Notes: generated from the letters alone by a model not told the origin. A stretch of DNA of 64,000 nt from Chryseobacterium taeanense (GCF_900099685.1 NZ_FNDW01000001.1:496001-560000), one strand, 5' to 3'. Counted from the stretch's first letter, positions 7,623 to 16,624 are shown. Made by a program: numbers and translations.

Positions 7623-8297
7623 ATGAAAATACGGATTTTATTAATAATGAGCATTTTAATAATTAATTTTATTAAAGCACAGGATGATACTTTGAAGATA
7701 CAAAACACAAAATTAATCGCTTTAACTCCTTTAAATAAAAAAACAGATAAAGTAAATGGTTTGACTTTTGGGTTAGGTTTTGATTCAAAATACATTGTTA
7801 AAAAGCAAGATACCGAACTACTTCAAAAAGTAAATGGCTTAAATATAGAGGTTAACCCGTTAGGTATTTTATTTTGGATGTTGTACGATCCGGAAAAAGA
7901 TCAGGATACAGAATTTATAAAGATTAACGGACTTAATATTTCAGCTGCAGGCTATTTAAAAGGCATCAGTCATAATGGACTCACCCTTTCTCTTTATAAT
8001 TACGGGCATACAATGAATGGCATTTCAGGAACTTTTTTTACTACTTATATAGAAACAGGAAACGGTTTTTTTGTCTCAACTTTAGGTGTTCATTCCAAAA
8101 AATTGAATGGTGTGAGTATTTCGATTTTTAATAATGCAGAAATAATGCGGGGGATACAAATTGGAGGATATAATTCTAACAAGGATGGAAAAGGCATGCA
8201 GATAGGTCTTATCAATAAGTCTGAAAAATTGAAAGGGCTGCAAATCGGCTTGTGGAATAAAAATGGAAAAAGAAGTTTACCAATTATTAATTTTTAA
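7623..8297 (+). CDS. LA_2272-type surface repeat protein
   Basis: The 224-residue protein has a short signal peptide (MKIRILLIMSILIINFIKAQ). The mature part is built of imperfect repeats around a 'K-x-NGLxIx' core: KVNGLTFGLG, KVNGLNIEVN, KINGLNISAA, KLNGVSISIF, MRGIQIGGYN, GKGMQIGLIN and LKGLQIGLWN. This pattern is that of the LA_2272 family of surface repeat proteins, probably a beta-solenoid or outer-membrane-associated sheet. Function is unknown. The next gene begins three bases after its stop, so the two are co-transcribed. Confidence 0.8.
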   Translation: MKIRILLIMSILIINFIKAQDDTLKIQNTKLIALTPLNKKTDKVNGLTFGLGFDSKYIVKKQDTELLQKVNGLNIEVNPLGILFWMLYDPEKDQDTEFIKINGLNISAAGYLKGISHNGLTLSLYNYGHTMNGISGTFFTTYIETGNGFFVSTLGVHSKKLNGVSISIFNNAEIMRGIQIGGYNSNKDGKGMQIGLINKSEKLKGLQIGLWNKNGKRSLPIINF

Positions 8298-8300
8298 ACC

Positions 8301-8900
8301 ATGAAAACTATACCCTATATTTTAATTGCTATAAGATTTATTCTTGCTCCAATTATCATTTTATTAGCTTATTTCAAAGGAGAAGAGTATGGATTTTTTA
8401 TTTTAAGTTTAATGTATTTCGGTTTATTAACTGATATTTTCGATGGAATCATCGCCCGGAAAGTTGGAGTCTCTTCTGAAAAATTAAGAAGACTGGATAG
8501 TCAGACCGATTTGATTTTCTGGCTTTCACTTGGTTTTGCAGCTTATATTCTGAATCCTGACTTGATTAAAAATGAATGGAAAGGAATTCTTTTAATCCTT
8601 GCCATGGAGACACTGTGTTACATTGTCAGTATTCTGAAATTTAAGAAAGAAACATGTACACATGCTTTTTTATCGAAAATGTGGGGATTGAGTCTGCTGA
8701 TCGCTTTCACGTATCTTATCGGCTTTCAGCAGGCAGGATGGGCTTTTTATTTCATGGTTGCTTTAGGATTTGTAGCTCATATCGATGTGATAATGATTAT
8801 TTTAATTCTTCCGGAATGGCAATATGATGTCCCAAGCTCCTATCATGCCTGGAAAATAAAAAAAGGTAAAAAAAGAAAGAAAAGCATTTTTTTTAACTGA
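8301..8900 (+). CDS. CDP-alcohol phosphatidyltransferase family membrane protein
   Basis: The 199-residue membrane protein carries the CDP-alcohol phosphotransferase motif at residues 45-70: D45, D48-G49, A52-R53, D66 and D70 are all present. The second Gly of the consensus (position 62) is Leu. Five or six hydrophobic helices are visible. The family moves a phosphoalcohol from a CDP-linked donor to make phospholipids; whether this one makes phosphatidylglycerol phosphate or another lipid cannot be told. The C-terminus is a Lys-rich tail. It sits directly after the surface repeat gene. Confidence 0.8.
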   Translation: MKTIPYILIAIRFILAPIIILLAYFKGEEYGFFILSLMYFGLLTDIFDGIIARKVGVSSEKLRRLDSQTDLIFWLSLGFAAYILNPDLIKNEWKGILLILAMETLCYIVSILKFKKETCTHAFLSKMWGLSLLIAFTYLIGFQQAGWAFYFMVALGFVAHIDVIMIILILPEWQYDVPSSYHAWKIKKGKKRKKSIFFN

Positions 8901-8944
8901 TTTCACTTATGAAATATAGATTTGGTTAAATGATTTTTAAAAAG

Positions 8945-8976
8945 ACAGTGTAATCATCAAGTTGCGCTGTTTTTTT
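8945..8976 (+). terminator. Probable terminator before asnS
   Basis: ACAGTG (8945-8950) pairs with CGCTGT (8965-8970), followed by seven T residues. It closes the upstream two-gene unit and directly abuts the asnS -7 element. Confidence 0.6.
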
Positions 8977-8977
8977 G

Positions 8978-8985
8978 TAACTTTG
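8978..8985 (+). promoter_or_regulatory. Putative -7 element (TAACTTTG) for asnS
   Basis: It is an exact match to TAnnTTTG 37 bases before the asnS ATG. The only nearby TTG (8962-8964) is 13 bases upstream, closer than usual. Confidence 0.55.
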
Positions 8986-9022
8986 CACTCATTAATTTTT
9001 ACACAAAAATTTTAATCAACAA

Positions 9023-10471
9023 ATGAAAAAGCAGACCATTAAGGAAATCCTGGAGGATTACAAGAAAGTATTACATCATGACATTACGGTTTACGGTTGG
9101 GTAAGAACATTCCGTGCAAATCGCTTTATTGCGCTTAATGATGGTTCTACGATCAATAATTTGCAAATTGTTGTTGATTTTGAAAATTTCGATGAAGAAA
9201 TTATCAGTAAAATCAGTACCGCAGCTTCCGTGAAAATTGTCGGTGAAGTAGTGGAAAGCCAGGGAGCAGGCCAGGCCGTGGAAATTTTAGCTAAGAAAAT
9301 TACAGTTTTAGGGGATAACTTTACAGAAGAAAGAGATAAAACAATCCTTCAACCTAAAAAACATTCTCTGGAAACTTTAAGAGATCAGGCGCATTTGAGA
9401 TTCAGAACAAATCTTTTTGGTGCGGTTTTCAGAGTACGTCATGCGGTAAGTTTTGCCATTCATTCATTCTTTAACCAGAATCAGTTCTTTTACATCAATA
9501 CACCGGTTATTACAGGTGCCGATGCAGAAGGAGCAGGGGAAATGTTTGGGGTTACCAATTTCGATTTAAACAATATTCCAAGAGATGAGCAGGGAGATAT
9601 CGATTTTTCCCAGGATTTTTTCGGTAAAAAAACGAATTTAACGGTTTCCGGGCAGCTTGAAGGTGAAACGGCAGCGATGGGATTGGGAAGAATTTATACT
9701 TTTGGACCTACTTTCCGTGCAGAAAATTCAAATACGACAAGACACCTTGCGGAATTCTGGATGATCGAACCTGAAGTGGCTTTCAACAATCTTGAAGACA
9801 ATATCGATCTTGCTGAAGATTTCTTAAAATATGTTATTCAGTATGTACTAGATCATTGTAAAGATGATCTTGACTTCTTAGACAAACGTTTTGCGGAAGA
9901 GCAAAAGTCTAAACCTGAAAAAGAAAGAGCAAAAGAAGGGTTGATTGAAAAACTTGAAAATGTTGTTGCTAAACGTTTCAAAAGAGTTTCTTACACAGAA
10001 GCTATTGAAATTTTATTAAATTCAAAAGAAAATAAAAAAGGAAAGTTTCAGTATCCTGTTGAAAACTGGGGAACAGATCTTCAGTCGGAACACGAAAGAT
10101 ACCTGGTTGAAAAGCATTTTGAAAGTCCTGTAGTACTATTTGATTATCCAAAAGAGATCAAAGCGTTCTACATGAAACTGAATGATGATGGTAAAACTGT
10201 TGCTGCAATGGATGTTCTTTTCCCGGGAATCGGTGAAATCATCGGTGGTTCTGAAAGAGAAGCCAGACTGGATGTACTGAAGCAGAAAATGGCAGATATG
10301 CACGTTGATGAGCATGAGCTTTGGTGGTATATGGATACCAGAAAATTCGGTTCCGTACCGCATGCCGGTTTCGGATTAGGATTAGAAAGACTGGTTCTTT
10401 TCGTAACGGGAATGACGAATATCAGAGACGTAATTCCTTTTCCTAGGACACCGAAAAATGCGGAATTCTAA
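9023..10471 (+). CDS. asnS: Asparagine--tRNA ligase
   Basis: The 482-residue enzyme charges tRNA(Asn). It has the OB-fold anticodon-binding domain at residues about 15-105 ([20 protein letters not shown]) and a class II core with motif 2 ([20 protein letters not shown]) and motif 3 ([12 protein letters not shown] near residue 455). The length is close to the family's usual 460-470 with a small insertion around 280-320. It is monocistronic, bounded by terminator-like hairpins on both sides. Confidence 0.97.
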   Translation: MKKQTIKEILEDYKKVLHHDITVYGWVRTFRANRFIALNDGSTINNLQIVVDFENFDEEIISKISTAASVKIVGEVVESQGAGQAVEILAKKITVLGDNFTEERDKTILQPKKHSLETLRDQAHLRFRTNLFGAVFRVRHAVSFAIHSFFNQNQFFYINTPVITGADAEGAGEMFGVTNFDLNNIPRDEQGDIDFSQDFFGKKTNLTVSGQLEGETAAMGLGRIYTFGPTFRAENSNTTRHLAEFWMIEPEVAFNNLEDNIDLAEDFLKYVIQYVLDHCKDDLDFLDKRFAEEQKSKPEKERAKEGLIEKLENVVAKRFKRVSYTEAIEILLNSKENKKGKFQYPVENWGTDLQSEHERYLVEKHFESPVVLFDYPKEIKAFYMKLNDDGKTVAAMDVLFPGIGEIIGGSEREARLDVLKQKMADMHVDEHELWWYMDTRKFGSVPHAGFGLGLERLVLFVTGMTNIRDVIPFPRTPKNAEF

Positions 10472-10494
10472 AATATTTATCTTTAAAAATATCG

Positions 10495-10527
10495 AATCCT
10501 TCTAAACAAAATAGAAGGATTTTTTTA
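10495..10527 (+). terminator. Rho-independent terminator of asnS
   Basis: AATCCTTCT (10495-10503) pairs perfectly with AGAAGGATT (10513-10521) and is followed by a T-run. Confidence 0.85.
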
Positions 10528-10531
10528 TTAA

Positions 10532-10553
10532 CTGTGATATTTATAATCACGGT
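10532..10553. repeat. Inverted repeat (operator-like) between two terminators
   Basis: CTGTGAT and ATCACGG are near-complementary arms around a 7-base spacer, giving a TGTGA...TCAC shape like that bound by CRP/FNR-type dimers. No gene follows before the next hairpin, so its role is unclear; it may only be a small stem-loop. Confidence 0.35.
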
Positions 10554-10574
10554 AAATTAAATTTATAATAAATA

Positions 10575-10610
10575 AAAAGCCCTGAAAATCATGCTTCAGG
10601 GCTTTTGTGT
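10575..10610. terminator. Second strong hairpin terminator
   Basis: AAAAGCCCTGAA (10575-10586) pairs perfectly with TTCAGGGCTTTT (10595-10606). The A- and T-flanks make it potentially bidirectional. It lies about 50 bases after the asnS terminator, with no gene between them. Confidence 0.75.
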
Positions 10611-10728
10611 TTATTTTTAAATAGCTTATTATGTTGTGTTAAATGCAAAAATCGTGCTAAAGTTCATTTTTGTCAAAATATTTTACTAAATTCGTAAAAT
10701 ATGTTATGTTAAAACACCATCTAGTAAT

Positions 10729-12192
10729 ATGCTTAAACAACACTTACAACTCAAATTAGGACAAAAGCTGGCTCCCCAGCAGATCCAGCTTATGAAGTTG
10801 ATTCAGCTTCATACACTGGAGTTTGAGGAGGAACTTGAAAGAGAGTTAGAAGAAAACCCGGCATTGGAGATCGCAAAAGATGAATCTAAGGAAGATGAAT
10901 ATGCCGCACTTGAAGATTCGTATGAAAGCGAAGGTACAGAAAGCATCCAAACTGATTTTGATGTAGACCAATATCTTTATGATGACGAGCCGAACTATAA
11001 AACTGCGTCCAGCAACTATTCTTCAGACGATGAGGAATTTGATAACGAAAGCCTTTTAACAGAAGGGCAATCCCTCTATGATTATCTTCTTGAGCAAATC
11101 CATCTTGTGAACATCAGTGAAGAGGATGAGAAAATTGCAGAATATATTATCGGAAATTTAGACACCGACGGATATTTAAGAAGGGAAATCAAATCTATTG
11201 TTGATGATCTGGCATTTTCTCAGGGGATCTATACGACAAAAGAAAATGTTGAAGATATTCTTGAAAATTATATTCAAAAACTGGATCCTCCAGGCGTAGG
11301 CGCAAGAGGATTGCAGGAATGTCTTCTTTTGCAGATTGAGAAAAAAGTAAGCTCCGACAAAGCTGTTTCTCTGGCTGCCAATATTCTTAGATATCAGTTT
11401 GATGCTTTAACGAACAAGCATTACAACAAAATTATTCAAAAATATGATATCGAAGAAGAAGATCTAAAAGATGCTTTAGACGAAATTTCAAAGCTGTCAC
11501 CAAAAGTTGGTGGAAATTTTGATACCCAGACCATCACAATCAATCAGGAAATTATTCCGGACTTTGTGATTCAGGTAAAAGAAGGACAGGTAATTCCAAT
11601 GCTCAATAGCAAGAATGCTCCAACATTAAGGATTTCCGAAGAATATAAAGATATTCTAACAACCTATTCTCACGATAAAACCTCTTCTGAACATAAACAG
11701 GCAGCTTTATTTATCAAACAGAAACTTGATGCGGCCAAATGGTATATCGATGCGATTAATCAGCGTCAGAATACATTGTTACAGACTATTAATGCTATTG
11801 TAAAATTTCAGAAAGATTATTTTCTTACAGGTGATGAAAAATCGCTGAGACCGATGATTTTAAAGGATATTGCAGATATTACCGGTTTTGATATTTCAAC
11901 TATTTCAAGGGTTGTTAAAAGCAAGTATGCTGATACTCCAAATGGAATTATTTATTTGAAAGATCTATTTTCCGACAGTCTTACGAATGACGATGGTGAA
12001 GAGGTTTCAACAAAAGAAATTAAAACGCACCTTCTTGAAGTTATCAGCAAGGAAAATAAAAGAAAACCTCTTACAGATGACGCTTTGGTAGTGATTCTGA
12101 AAGAGCAGGGCTATAATATCGCCAGAAGAACGATTGCCAAATACCGAGAACAGCTTAATATTCCGGTAGCGAGATTAAGAAAAGAACTTTAA
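10729..12192 (+). CDS. rpoN: RNA polymerase sigma-54 factor
   Basis: The 487-residue protein has the sigma-54 region I at residues 1-50 (LKLGQKLAPQQIQLMKLIQL), an acidic linker (region II, about 50-110), the core-binding region, and the C-terminal DNA-binding part with the RpoN box (ARRTIAKYRE, 465-474). Sigma-54 recognises -24/-12 promoters and needs an AAA+ activator. No such activator is encoded in the window. The gene has its own terminator; a clear TAnnTTTG element is not visible upstream. Confidence 0.97.
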   Translation: MLKQHLQLKLGQKLAPQQIQLMKLIQLHTLEFEEELERELEENPALEIAKDESKEDEYAALEDSYESEGTESIQTDFDVDQYLYDDEPNYKTASSNYSSDDEEFDNESLLTEGQSLYDYLLEQIHLVNISEEDEKIAEYIIGNLDTDGYLRREIKSIVDDLAFSQGIYTTKENVEDILENYIQKLDPPGVGARGLQECLLLQIEKKVSSDKAVSLAANILRYQFDALTNKHYNKIIQKYDIEEEDLKDALDEISKLSPKVGGNFDTQTITINQEIIPDFVIQVKEGQVIPMLNSKNAPTLRISEEYKDILTTYSHDKTSSEHKQAALFIKQKLDAAKWYIDAINQRQNTLLQTINAIVKFQKDYFLTGDEKSLRPMILKDIADITGFDISTISRVVKSKYADTPNGIIYLKDLFSDSLTNDDGEEVSTKEIKTHLLEVISKENKRKPLTDDALVVILKEQGYNIARRTIAKYREQLNIPVARLRKEL

Positions 12193-12198
12193 TAAAAG

Positions 12199-12227
12199 AA
12201 AAGCACTTCAATTTGAGGTGCTTTTTT
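12199..12227 (+). terminator. Rho-independent terminator of rpoN
   Basis: AAAAGCACTTCA (12199-12210) pairs with TGAGGTGCTTTT (12214-12225) with one wobble, and a T-run follows. Confidence 0.85.
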
Positions 12228-12263
12228 TATTTTAAAACTAATATTTTTTAAACAAAATATATT

Positions 12264-13886
12264 TCAGTTGTTTACTTTTTCCAGTCCAAGTTCACGGATA
12301 GAAATTTCTCTCATTTCCACTTTTCGTACTTTCCCTGAAATGGTCATCGGGAAATCATCCACAAATTTCCAGAATTTAGGCACTTTGTAATGTGCGATTC
12401 TTTCTTTGCAGTAATTCAGAAGCTCTTCTTCAGTTACGTTAAAGCCTTTTCTTACTTTCACCCAGGCCATTACTTCTTCTCCAAATTTTTCGCTGGGAAC
12501 TCCAATGATCTGAACATCAAGAATATTGGGATACGTGTAAAGAAAGTCCTCAATTTCTTTAGGGGAAATATTTTCTCCGCCACGGATTATAAGGTCTTTT
12601 ATTCTTCCTGAAATAGTTATATAACCTTCATCGTCCATCGTTGCCATATCTCCGGTGTGCATCCATCGGGAGTCGTCGAGAACTTTCCTTGTGTTTTCAG
12701 GATCATTCCAGTATTTCAGCATGACGGAATATCCTCTTGTACAAAGTTCACCATGTTCTCCTCTTTTGACGGTTTTTCCATTTTCATCAATAATCTTAAT
12801 TTCGAGATGATCCTGAACGGTTCCTACAGTATGAACCTGTTTTTCAAAAGGCGTTCCGATCAAAGTCTGAGTAGATACAGGCGAGGTTTCTGTCATGCCA
12901 TAGCAGATGCTCATTTCTTTGATGTTCATGAGGCTTTCTACCTTCTTCATAATTTCGGGTGGACAAACGGAACCTGCCATTACTCCTGTTCGTAAACTTG
13001 AAAAATCAAAGTTTTCAAAATTCTTTACGGCCAGTTCGGCAATAAACATTGTTGGAACTCCATACAATGAAGTACATTTTTCATCGGAAACGACTTTTAG
13101 CGTAATTTCAGGATCAAAACTGTCATTAGGAATCACCATACATGCTCCGTGAGCAGTACAGCAAATGTTTCCGATGACCATTCCGAAACAATGATAAAAT
13201 GGTACCGGAATACAAACTCTGTCTTTTTCGGTATATTTTAACCTTATTCCAATAAAATATCCGTTATTTAAAATATTATGATGGGAAAGCGTCACTCCTT
13301 TTGGAAAGCCCGTAGTTCCTGAAGTATATTGAATATTTACTGGATCATCAAATTGTACATGTTCTTCAAAGTTGTGCAGAACATCGTCTGAAATATGCTG
13401 TCCGTTATTAAGAAAATCTTCCCAGCTGTCATCAAAGAAAATTTCTGATTTCAGGCTTGAGCAGAATTCCCGGGCATCAGCAATCATGTTTTTATAATCA
13501 CTTGATTTAAAGCGCAGAGATGAAAATAGATGAGACATTTCCGATTGATTGATCACAAAAATCAGTTCGCTCGTCCGGTATGCAGGATTGATGTTGACGA
13601 GAATAACGCCTATTCTTGCGGTAGCATACTGTAAAAGTACCCATTCGTAACGGTTGGCAGACCATATTCCTACGCGTTCTCCCGACTTTACACCAAGGAA
13701 AATCAATGCTTTGGCAACAGCGGTCGTCTGGTTAAAAAATTCCTGATACGTTGCTCTGTAATTTTGATGTACACAGATCAGGGCTTCATTATTGGGAAAT
13801 TTTTCTACAGTTCTTTTAAGATTGTTTCCGATGGTTTCGCCCAGTAAAGGAATGTCAGAAGCACCATGAACATAGGATATTTGCAT
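12264..13886 (-). CDS. AMP-binding acyl-CoA synthetase
   Basis: I choose the ATG at 13886 (540 residues, MQISYVHGASDIPLLG), because the extra codons upstream are unlike the family's start. The adenylation core is complete: the ATP loop YTSGTTGFPKGVTLSH, the A5 motif YGMTETSP, the A7 motif WMHTGDMATMDDEGYI and the C-terminal lysine motif ISGKVRKVEM. The enzyme probably activates a medium- or long-chain fatty acid through an acyl-adenylate; FadD-like substrates are likely but not proved. It is transcribed alone, convergent with rpoN. Confidence 0.9.
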   Translation of the reverse strand: MQISYVHGASDIPLLGETIGNNLKRTVEKFPNNEALICVHQNYRATYQEFFNQTTAVAKALIFLGVKSGERVGIWSANRYEWVLLQYATARIGVILVNINPAYRTSELIFVINQSEMSHLFSSLRFKSSDYKNMIADAREFCSSLKSEIFFDDSWEDFLNNGQHISDDVLHNFEEHVQFDDPVNIQYTSGTTGFPKGVTLSHHNILNNGYFIGIRLKYTEKDRVCIPVPFYHCFGMVIGNICCTAHGACMVIPNDSFDPEITLKVVSDEKCTSLYGVPTMFIAELAVKNFENFDFSSLRTGVMAGSVCPPEIMKKVESLMNIKEMSICYGMTETSPVSTQTLIGTPFEKQVHTVGTVQDHLEIKIIDENGKTVKRGEHGELCTRGYSVMLKYWNDPENTRKVLDDSRWMHTGDMATMDDEGYITISGRIKDLIIRGGENISPKEIEDFLYTYPNILDVQIIGVPSEKFGEEVMAWVKVRKGFNVTEEELLNYCKERIAHYKVPKFWKFVDDFPMTISGKVRKVEMREISIRELGLEKVNN

Positions 13887-13947
13887 AAAGTGAAAGATTT
13901 GGATAAATAAAATTAACAATTATATCTCAAACTTCTGCTTTTTATAT

Positions 13948-14622
13948 TTACATTTCCTGAGAATCGATTTCTTTCAGCTGTTTGAGGTTTTTATCGAGTT
14001 TGCTCATAATAATTCCATACACCAGTCTATAGTAAAGCCAGATCAGTAATACTGAAAACGCAGTCGTAAGGATAACTCCTACAACAAATATCATCATCGC
14101 AGAATTTTTTGGTTCCACATTCTGTGAGCTTAACGAATAAAATATGAAAATGGTAAAAATAGAAGTAAATGCTACTAATAAAAGAATACTGATTAAAATA
14201 AAAGAATTTACGGTTTTTTTGAATTTAATAATTCTGGTAATCAATCCTTTCAGATTTTCTTCGATTTTTATTTTACGGTAGTTCTGATAGAATTTATAAA
14301 CAAAATAAGCCGTAACGATAATGCTTAATACTTTTAATACCCAATAAATATTTTCAAAACTGTTTTCAACTTCAGCCGTTTTTTGAGCCCCCAGTTTTTC
14401 TAAGATGTTCAGAAAACCATTGTCTTCTTCAGTCTGAAAGAAATAAAATATTCCCATCACCGAAAACAGTAAAAATTCTGCAACGCTGATCCAGAAAATG
14501 TATTTCACATAATTTCGTGATTTTTTGTTGAGCATCTTTAGGATCTCATTATCATCGTATTTTTTCTGAACAGGTTGTTCCTGCCATGTTTTCTTAAAGC
14601 TATCTAAGTCAAATTCAGGCAT
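13948..14622 (-). CDS. Four-helix membrane protein coupled to an ECF sigma gene
   Basis: The 224-residue protein has a polar N-terminus (1-38) and four hydrophobic segments (about 40-62, 92-113, 138-163 and 172-197). I recognise no domain. Its start overlaps the end of the sigma-factor gene by eight bases, so the two are translationally coupled. The position suggests an anti-sigma or sigma-associated role at the inner membrane, but no zinc-type anti-sigma motif (HxxxCxxC) is present. Function is inferred from context only. Confidence 0.7.
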   Translation of the reverse strand: MPEFDLDSFKKTWQEQPVQKKYDDNEILKMLNKKSRNYVKYIFWISVAEFLLFSVMGIFYFFQTEEDNGFLNILEKLGAQKTAEVENSFENIYWVLKVLSIIVTAYFVYKFYQNYRKIKIEENLKGLITRIIKFKKTVNSFILISILLLVAFTSIFTIFIFYSLSSQNVEPKNSAMMIFVVGVILTTAFSVLLIWLYYRLVYGIIMSKLDKNLKQLKEIDSQEM

Positions 14623-15106
14623 ATTTTTCCATCTTTTCTTTAAGGGTTTTCTTTAATCTGTTCATTTTCACACGAGCATTAACTTCAGTGATCCCGAGGT
14701 TTTCTGCAATATCCTTATAAGGCAAATCATCCAGATACATCATTACAATCGCTCTTTCCACATTCGGGAGCGTTTTTATTACAGTGTACAAAAGTGATAC
14801 CTGCTGTTGTTTTTCGTCGTCATCTTCAATAAAATCTGCATGATTTATATCCAACTCGTTGGTAGGTAGACTTTTGCTTTTTTTTCTGAAAAGAGTAATA
14901 GCTGTATTGAGGGCAACACGATACATCCACGTAGAAATTTTAGAATTTCCTTTAAATGAGTCATAACTTCTCCATAATTGTAACACAATTTCCTGAAAAA
15001 GATCTTCTTCATCTTCCAAAGAATTCGTATAAAGACGCGAAACCTTGATAATCAGCCCCTGATTATCTTTAATAAGCTGCGCAAATTCTTTTTCCTTTGA
15101 AGCCAA
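14615..15106 (-). CDS. RNA polymerase ECF-type sigma-70 factor
   Basis: This 163-residue protein is an extracytoplasmic-function sigma factor. Region 2 is at about 10-80 (EEDLFQEIVLQLWRSYDSFK and STWMYRVALNTAI) and region 4 at about 105-155 (LPNVERAIVMMYLDDLPYKD, AENLGITEVNARVKMNRLKK). It overlaps the downstream membrane protein gene by eight bases. A near-match -7 element (TATCTTCG on the minus strand, about 15137-15130) precedes the ATG. Its regulon is unknown. Confidence 0.93.
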   Translation of the reverse strand: MASKEKEFAQLIKDNQGLIIKVSRLYTNSLEDEEDLFQEIVLQLWRSYDSFKGNSKISTWMYRVALNTAITLFRKKSKSLPTNELDINHADFIEDDDEKQQQVSLLYTVIKTLPNVERAIVMMYLDDLPYKDIAENLGITEVNARVKMNRLKKTLKEKMEKYA

Positions 15107-15148
15107 TGCAGATGTATAATTTTAGTGGTACGAAGATAATAATAATAA

Positions 15149-15260
15149 GTCAATTGTCAATTTTACTTCGTAAGTGAATGGTGAATTTTATTTTAGAAGA
15201 ATTTAATAATAGTTTTAAAAGAATTGACAAAGAATTTTGATTGACGATTCACAATTCACC
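15149..15260. repeat. Dispersed palindromic repeat, copy 1
   Basis: The left arm reads TCAATTGTCAATTTTACTTC then GTAAGTGAATGGTGAATTTT, and the right arm GAATTGACAA with GACGATTCACAATTCACC. The arms are partly complementary. Related sequences occur at 29429-29499, 29891-29990 and 31247-31330, always between genes. It ends next to the RNase P RNA promoter. Confidence 0.65.
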
Positions 15261-15280
15261 TTATATCTCCCGCAATTTCC

Positions 15281-15288
15281 TATCTTTG
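15281..15288 (+). promoter_or_regulatory. Putative -7 element (TATCTTTG) for rnpB
   Basis: It is an exact TAnnTTTG match ending four bases before the predicted 5' end of the RNase P RNA. Confidence 0.6.
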
Positions 15289-15291
15289 CAC

Positions 15292-15618
15292 CCACGAGAA
15301 AGTCGGCTTGTTGATTCTTGCTTCGGCAAGGGTAGGAAAGTCCGGACACCGTAGAGCAGCAAAGCGGATAACATCCGTCACCCGTGAGGGTAGGACAAGT
15401 GCAACAGAAAGGATGTACAGTTCGGCTGTAGTGAAATCAGGTAAACTCTTTGTGGTGCAATGATAAGTATATCGGTTCTTTTCAGCAATGAAAATAGGAG
15501 TTGCTCGCTCTGAAAGCCGAGGGGTAATCAGCTCAAGTTTTGCAGCAATGTAAAACGCAGATAAATAACAAGCACTTCTTCGGAAGAACAAAATCCGGCT
15601 TACAGATTTTCTCGTGGT
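15292..15618 (+). ncRNA. rnpB: RNase P RNA (bacterial type A)
   Basis: The RNA cleaves the 5' leader from pre-tRNAs. The 5' end (CCACGAGAAAG) pairs with the 3' end (TTTCTCGTGG), forming helix P1. The universally conserved core follows: GGAAAGTCCGGACACC at about 15336-15351, ACAGAAA around 15403 and, near the 3' end, AACAAAATCCGGCTTACAG. Its length of about 327 bases suits the family. A short frame of 103 codons on the opposite strand overlaps it and is not a gene. Ends are accurate to a few bases. Confidence 0.93.
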
Positions 15619-15627
15619 TTTTTAAGT

Positions 15628-15703
15628 TAGAAGTCAGAGGCTGGAAGAGGGAAGTTTTTAAACGTAATAATTGTAAACCTCCATCTTCAAGCTTCCATCT
15701 TCC
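15628..15703. repeat. Intergenic inverted repeat, GGAAG/CTTCC type
   Basis: The left arm holds GGCTGGAAGAGGGAAG and the right arm CTTCAAGCTTCCATCTTCC. The arms are imperfectly complementary, so a hairpin can form. It lies between rnpB and the convergent PPK2 gene and resembles the sequence at 1059-1120. Confidence 0.5.
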
Positions 15704-15711
15704 ATCCAAAT

Positions 15712-16584
15712 TTATTTCTCGTTTTCCAGTTGTTTTTTAGCTTCCTTTAATCCTTCTTTATCTTCTTCGGAAAGCTTCGGATATTTAAGCTTCATTTTTT
15801 CCAGCGCATCAATAATAATCTGAATGGCTGCTACTCTTGCAAACCATTTATCATCTGCCGGAAGAACAAACCATGGTGCGGAGTCTTTCGATGTTTCGTT
15901 GATGGCTGTTTCATAGCAGTCCATATATTTATCAAAAAGTGCTCTTTCAGGCAAATCGGCAGCAGAGAATTTCCAGTTTTTTTCCTGTTCGTTGATTCTG
16001 TCAAGAAGTCTTTTCTTCTGCTCGTCTTTAGAAACGTGTAAGAATATTTTTACGATGGTTGTTCCGTTGTCAGTCAGGTGTTTTTCAAAATTTCTGATAC
16101 TTTCATAGCGGTTGTTCCAGAAGTTTTCATCAAAATCTTTTAAGGATTTCCAAGTTTTTTCGTTCAGATTATATTCGGGATGAACTTTACAAACCAATAC
16201 ACTTTCATAATGTGATCTGTTAAAAATCCCAATCATACCTTTTTGGGGTAACGCAAGATAGTGTCTCCACAGAAAATCATGTGAATATTCTCTTGAGCTT
16301 GGGGTTTTAAAGCTGATGACGTTACACCCTTGCGGATTTACGCCTCCGAAAACATGTTCTATCATGCTGTCTTTTCCGGCAGCATCCATGGCCTGAAGTA
16401 CAACCAAAAGTGATTGGCTTCCATCGGAGTATAATCTTTCCTGAAGCTCACGAAGTTTTACTTTTTCAAGAATAAGCAACTTTTCGCCTTCTTCTTTTGT
16501 AAGTTTTCCTTTATATGCTGTTGAAGATTTTTTTATTGAAAATTTACCTTTTACCAAAAAATCATCCGAAAAGTTGATGTCCAT
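15712..16584 (-). CDS. Polyphosphate kinase 2 (PPK2) family nucleotide phosphotransferase
   Basis: The 290-residue protein carries the PPK2 Walker A motif (AMDAAGKDS, 65-73), the Walker B/lid region (GMIGIFNRSHYESVLV, 116-131) and the R-x-NPQG loop (FGGVNPQGC). PPK2 enzymes transfer phosphate between polyphosphate and nucleoside phosphates. The FNRSHYE form with a single domain is more like the classes that phosphorylate ADP or AMP, but the class is not proved. The gene is alone on the minus strand. Confidence 0.92.
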   Translation of the reverse strand: MDINFSDDFLVKGKFSIKKSSTAYKGKLTKEEGEKLLILEKVKLRELQERLYSDGSQSLLVVLQAMDAAGKDSMIEHVFGGVNPQGCNVISFKTPSSREYSHDFLWRHYLALPQKGMIGIFNRSHYESVLVCKVHPEYNLNEKTWKSLKDFDENFWNNRYESIRNFEKHLTDNGTTIVKIFLHVSKDEQKKRLLDRINEQEKNWKFSAADLPERALFDKYMDCYETAINETSKDSAPWFVLPADDKWFARVAAIQIIIDALEKMKLKYPKLSEEDKEGLKEAKKQLENEK

Positions 16585-16624
16585 ATATATTTAATTAAAG
16601 ATTATATCAGTTACTTAAATATAA

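Noticed and set aside
12657-12995. 112-codon frame on the plus strand
   Set aside because: It is antisense to the acyl-CoA synthetase gene, whose motifs are intact.
15280-15591. 103-codon frame on the minus strand
   Set aside because: It lies fully over the RNase P RNA gene, whose conserved core is clear on the plus strand.
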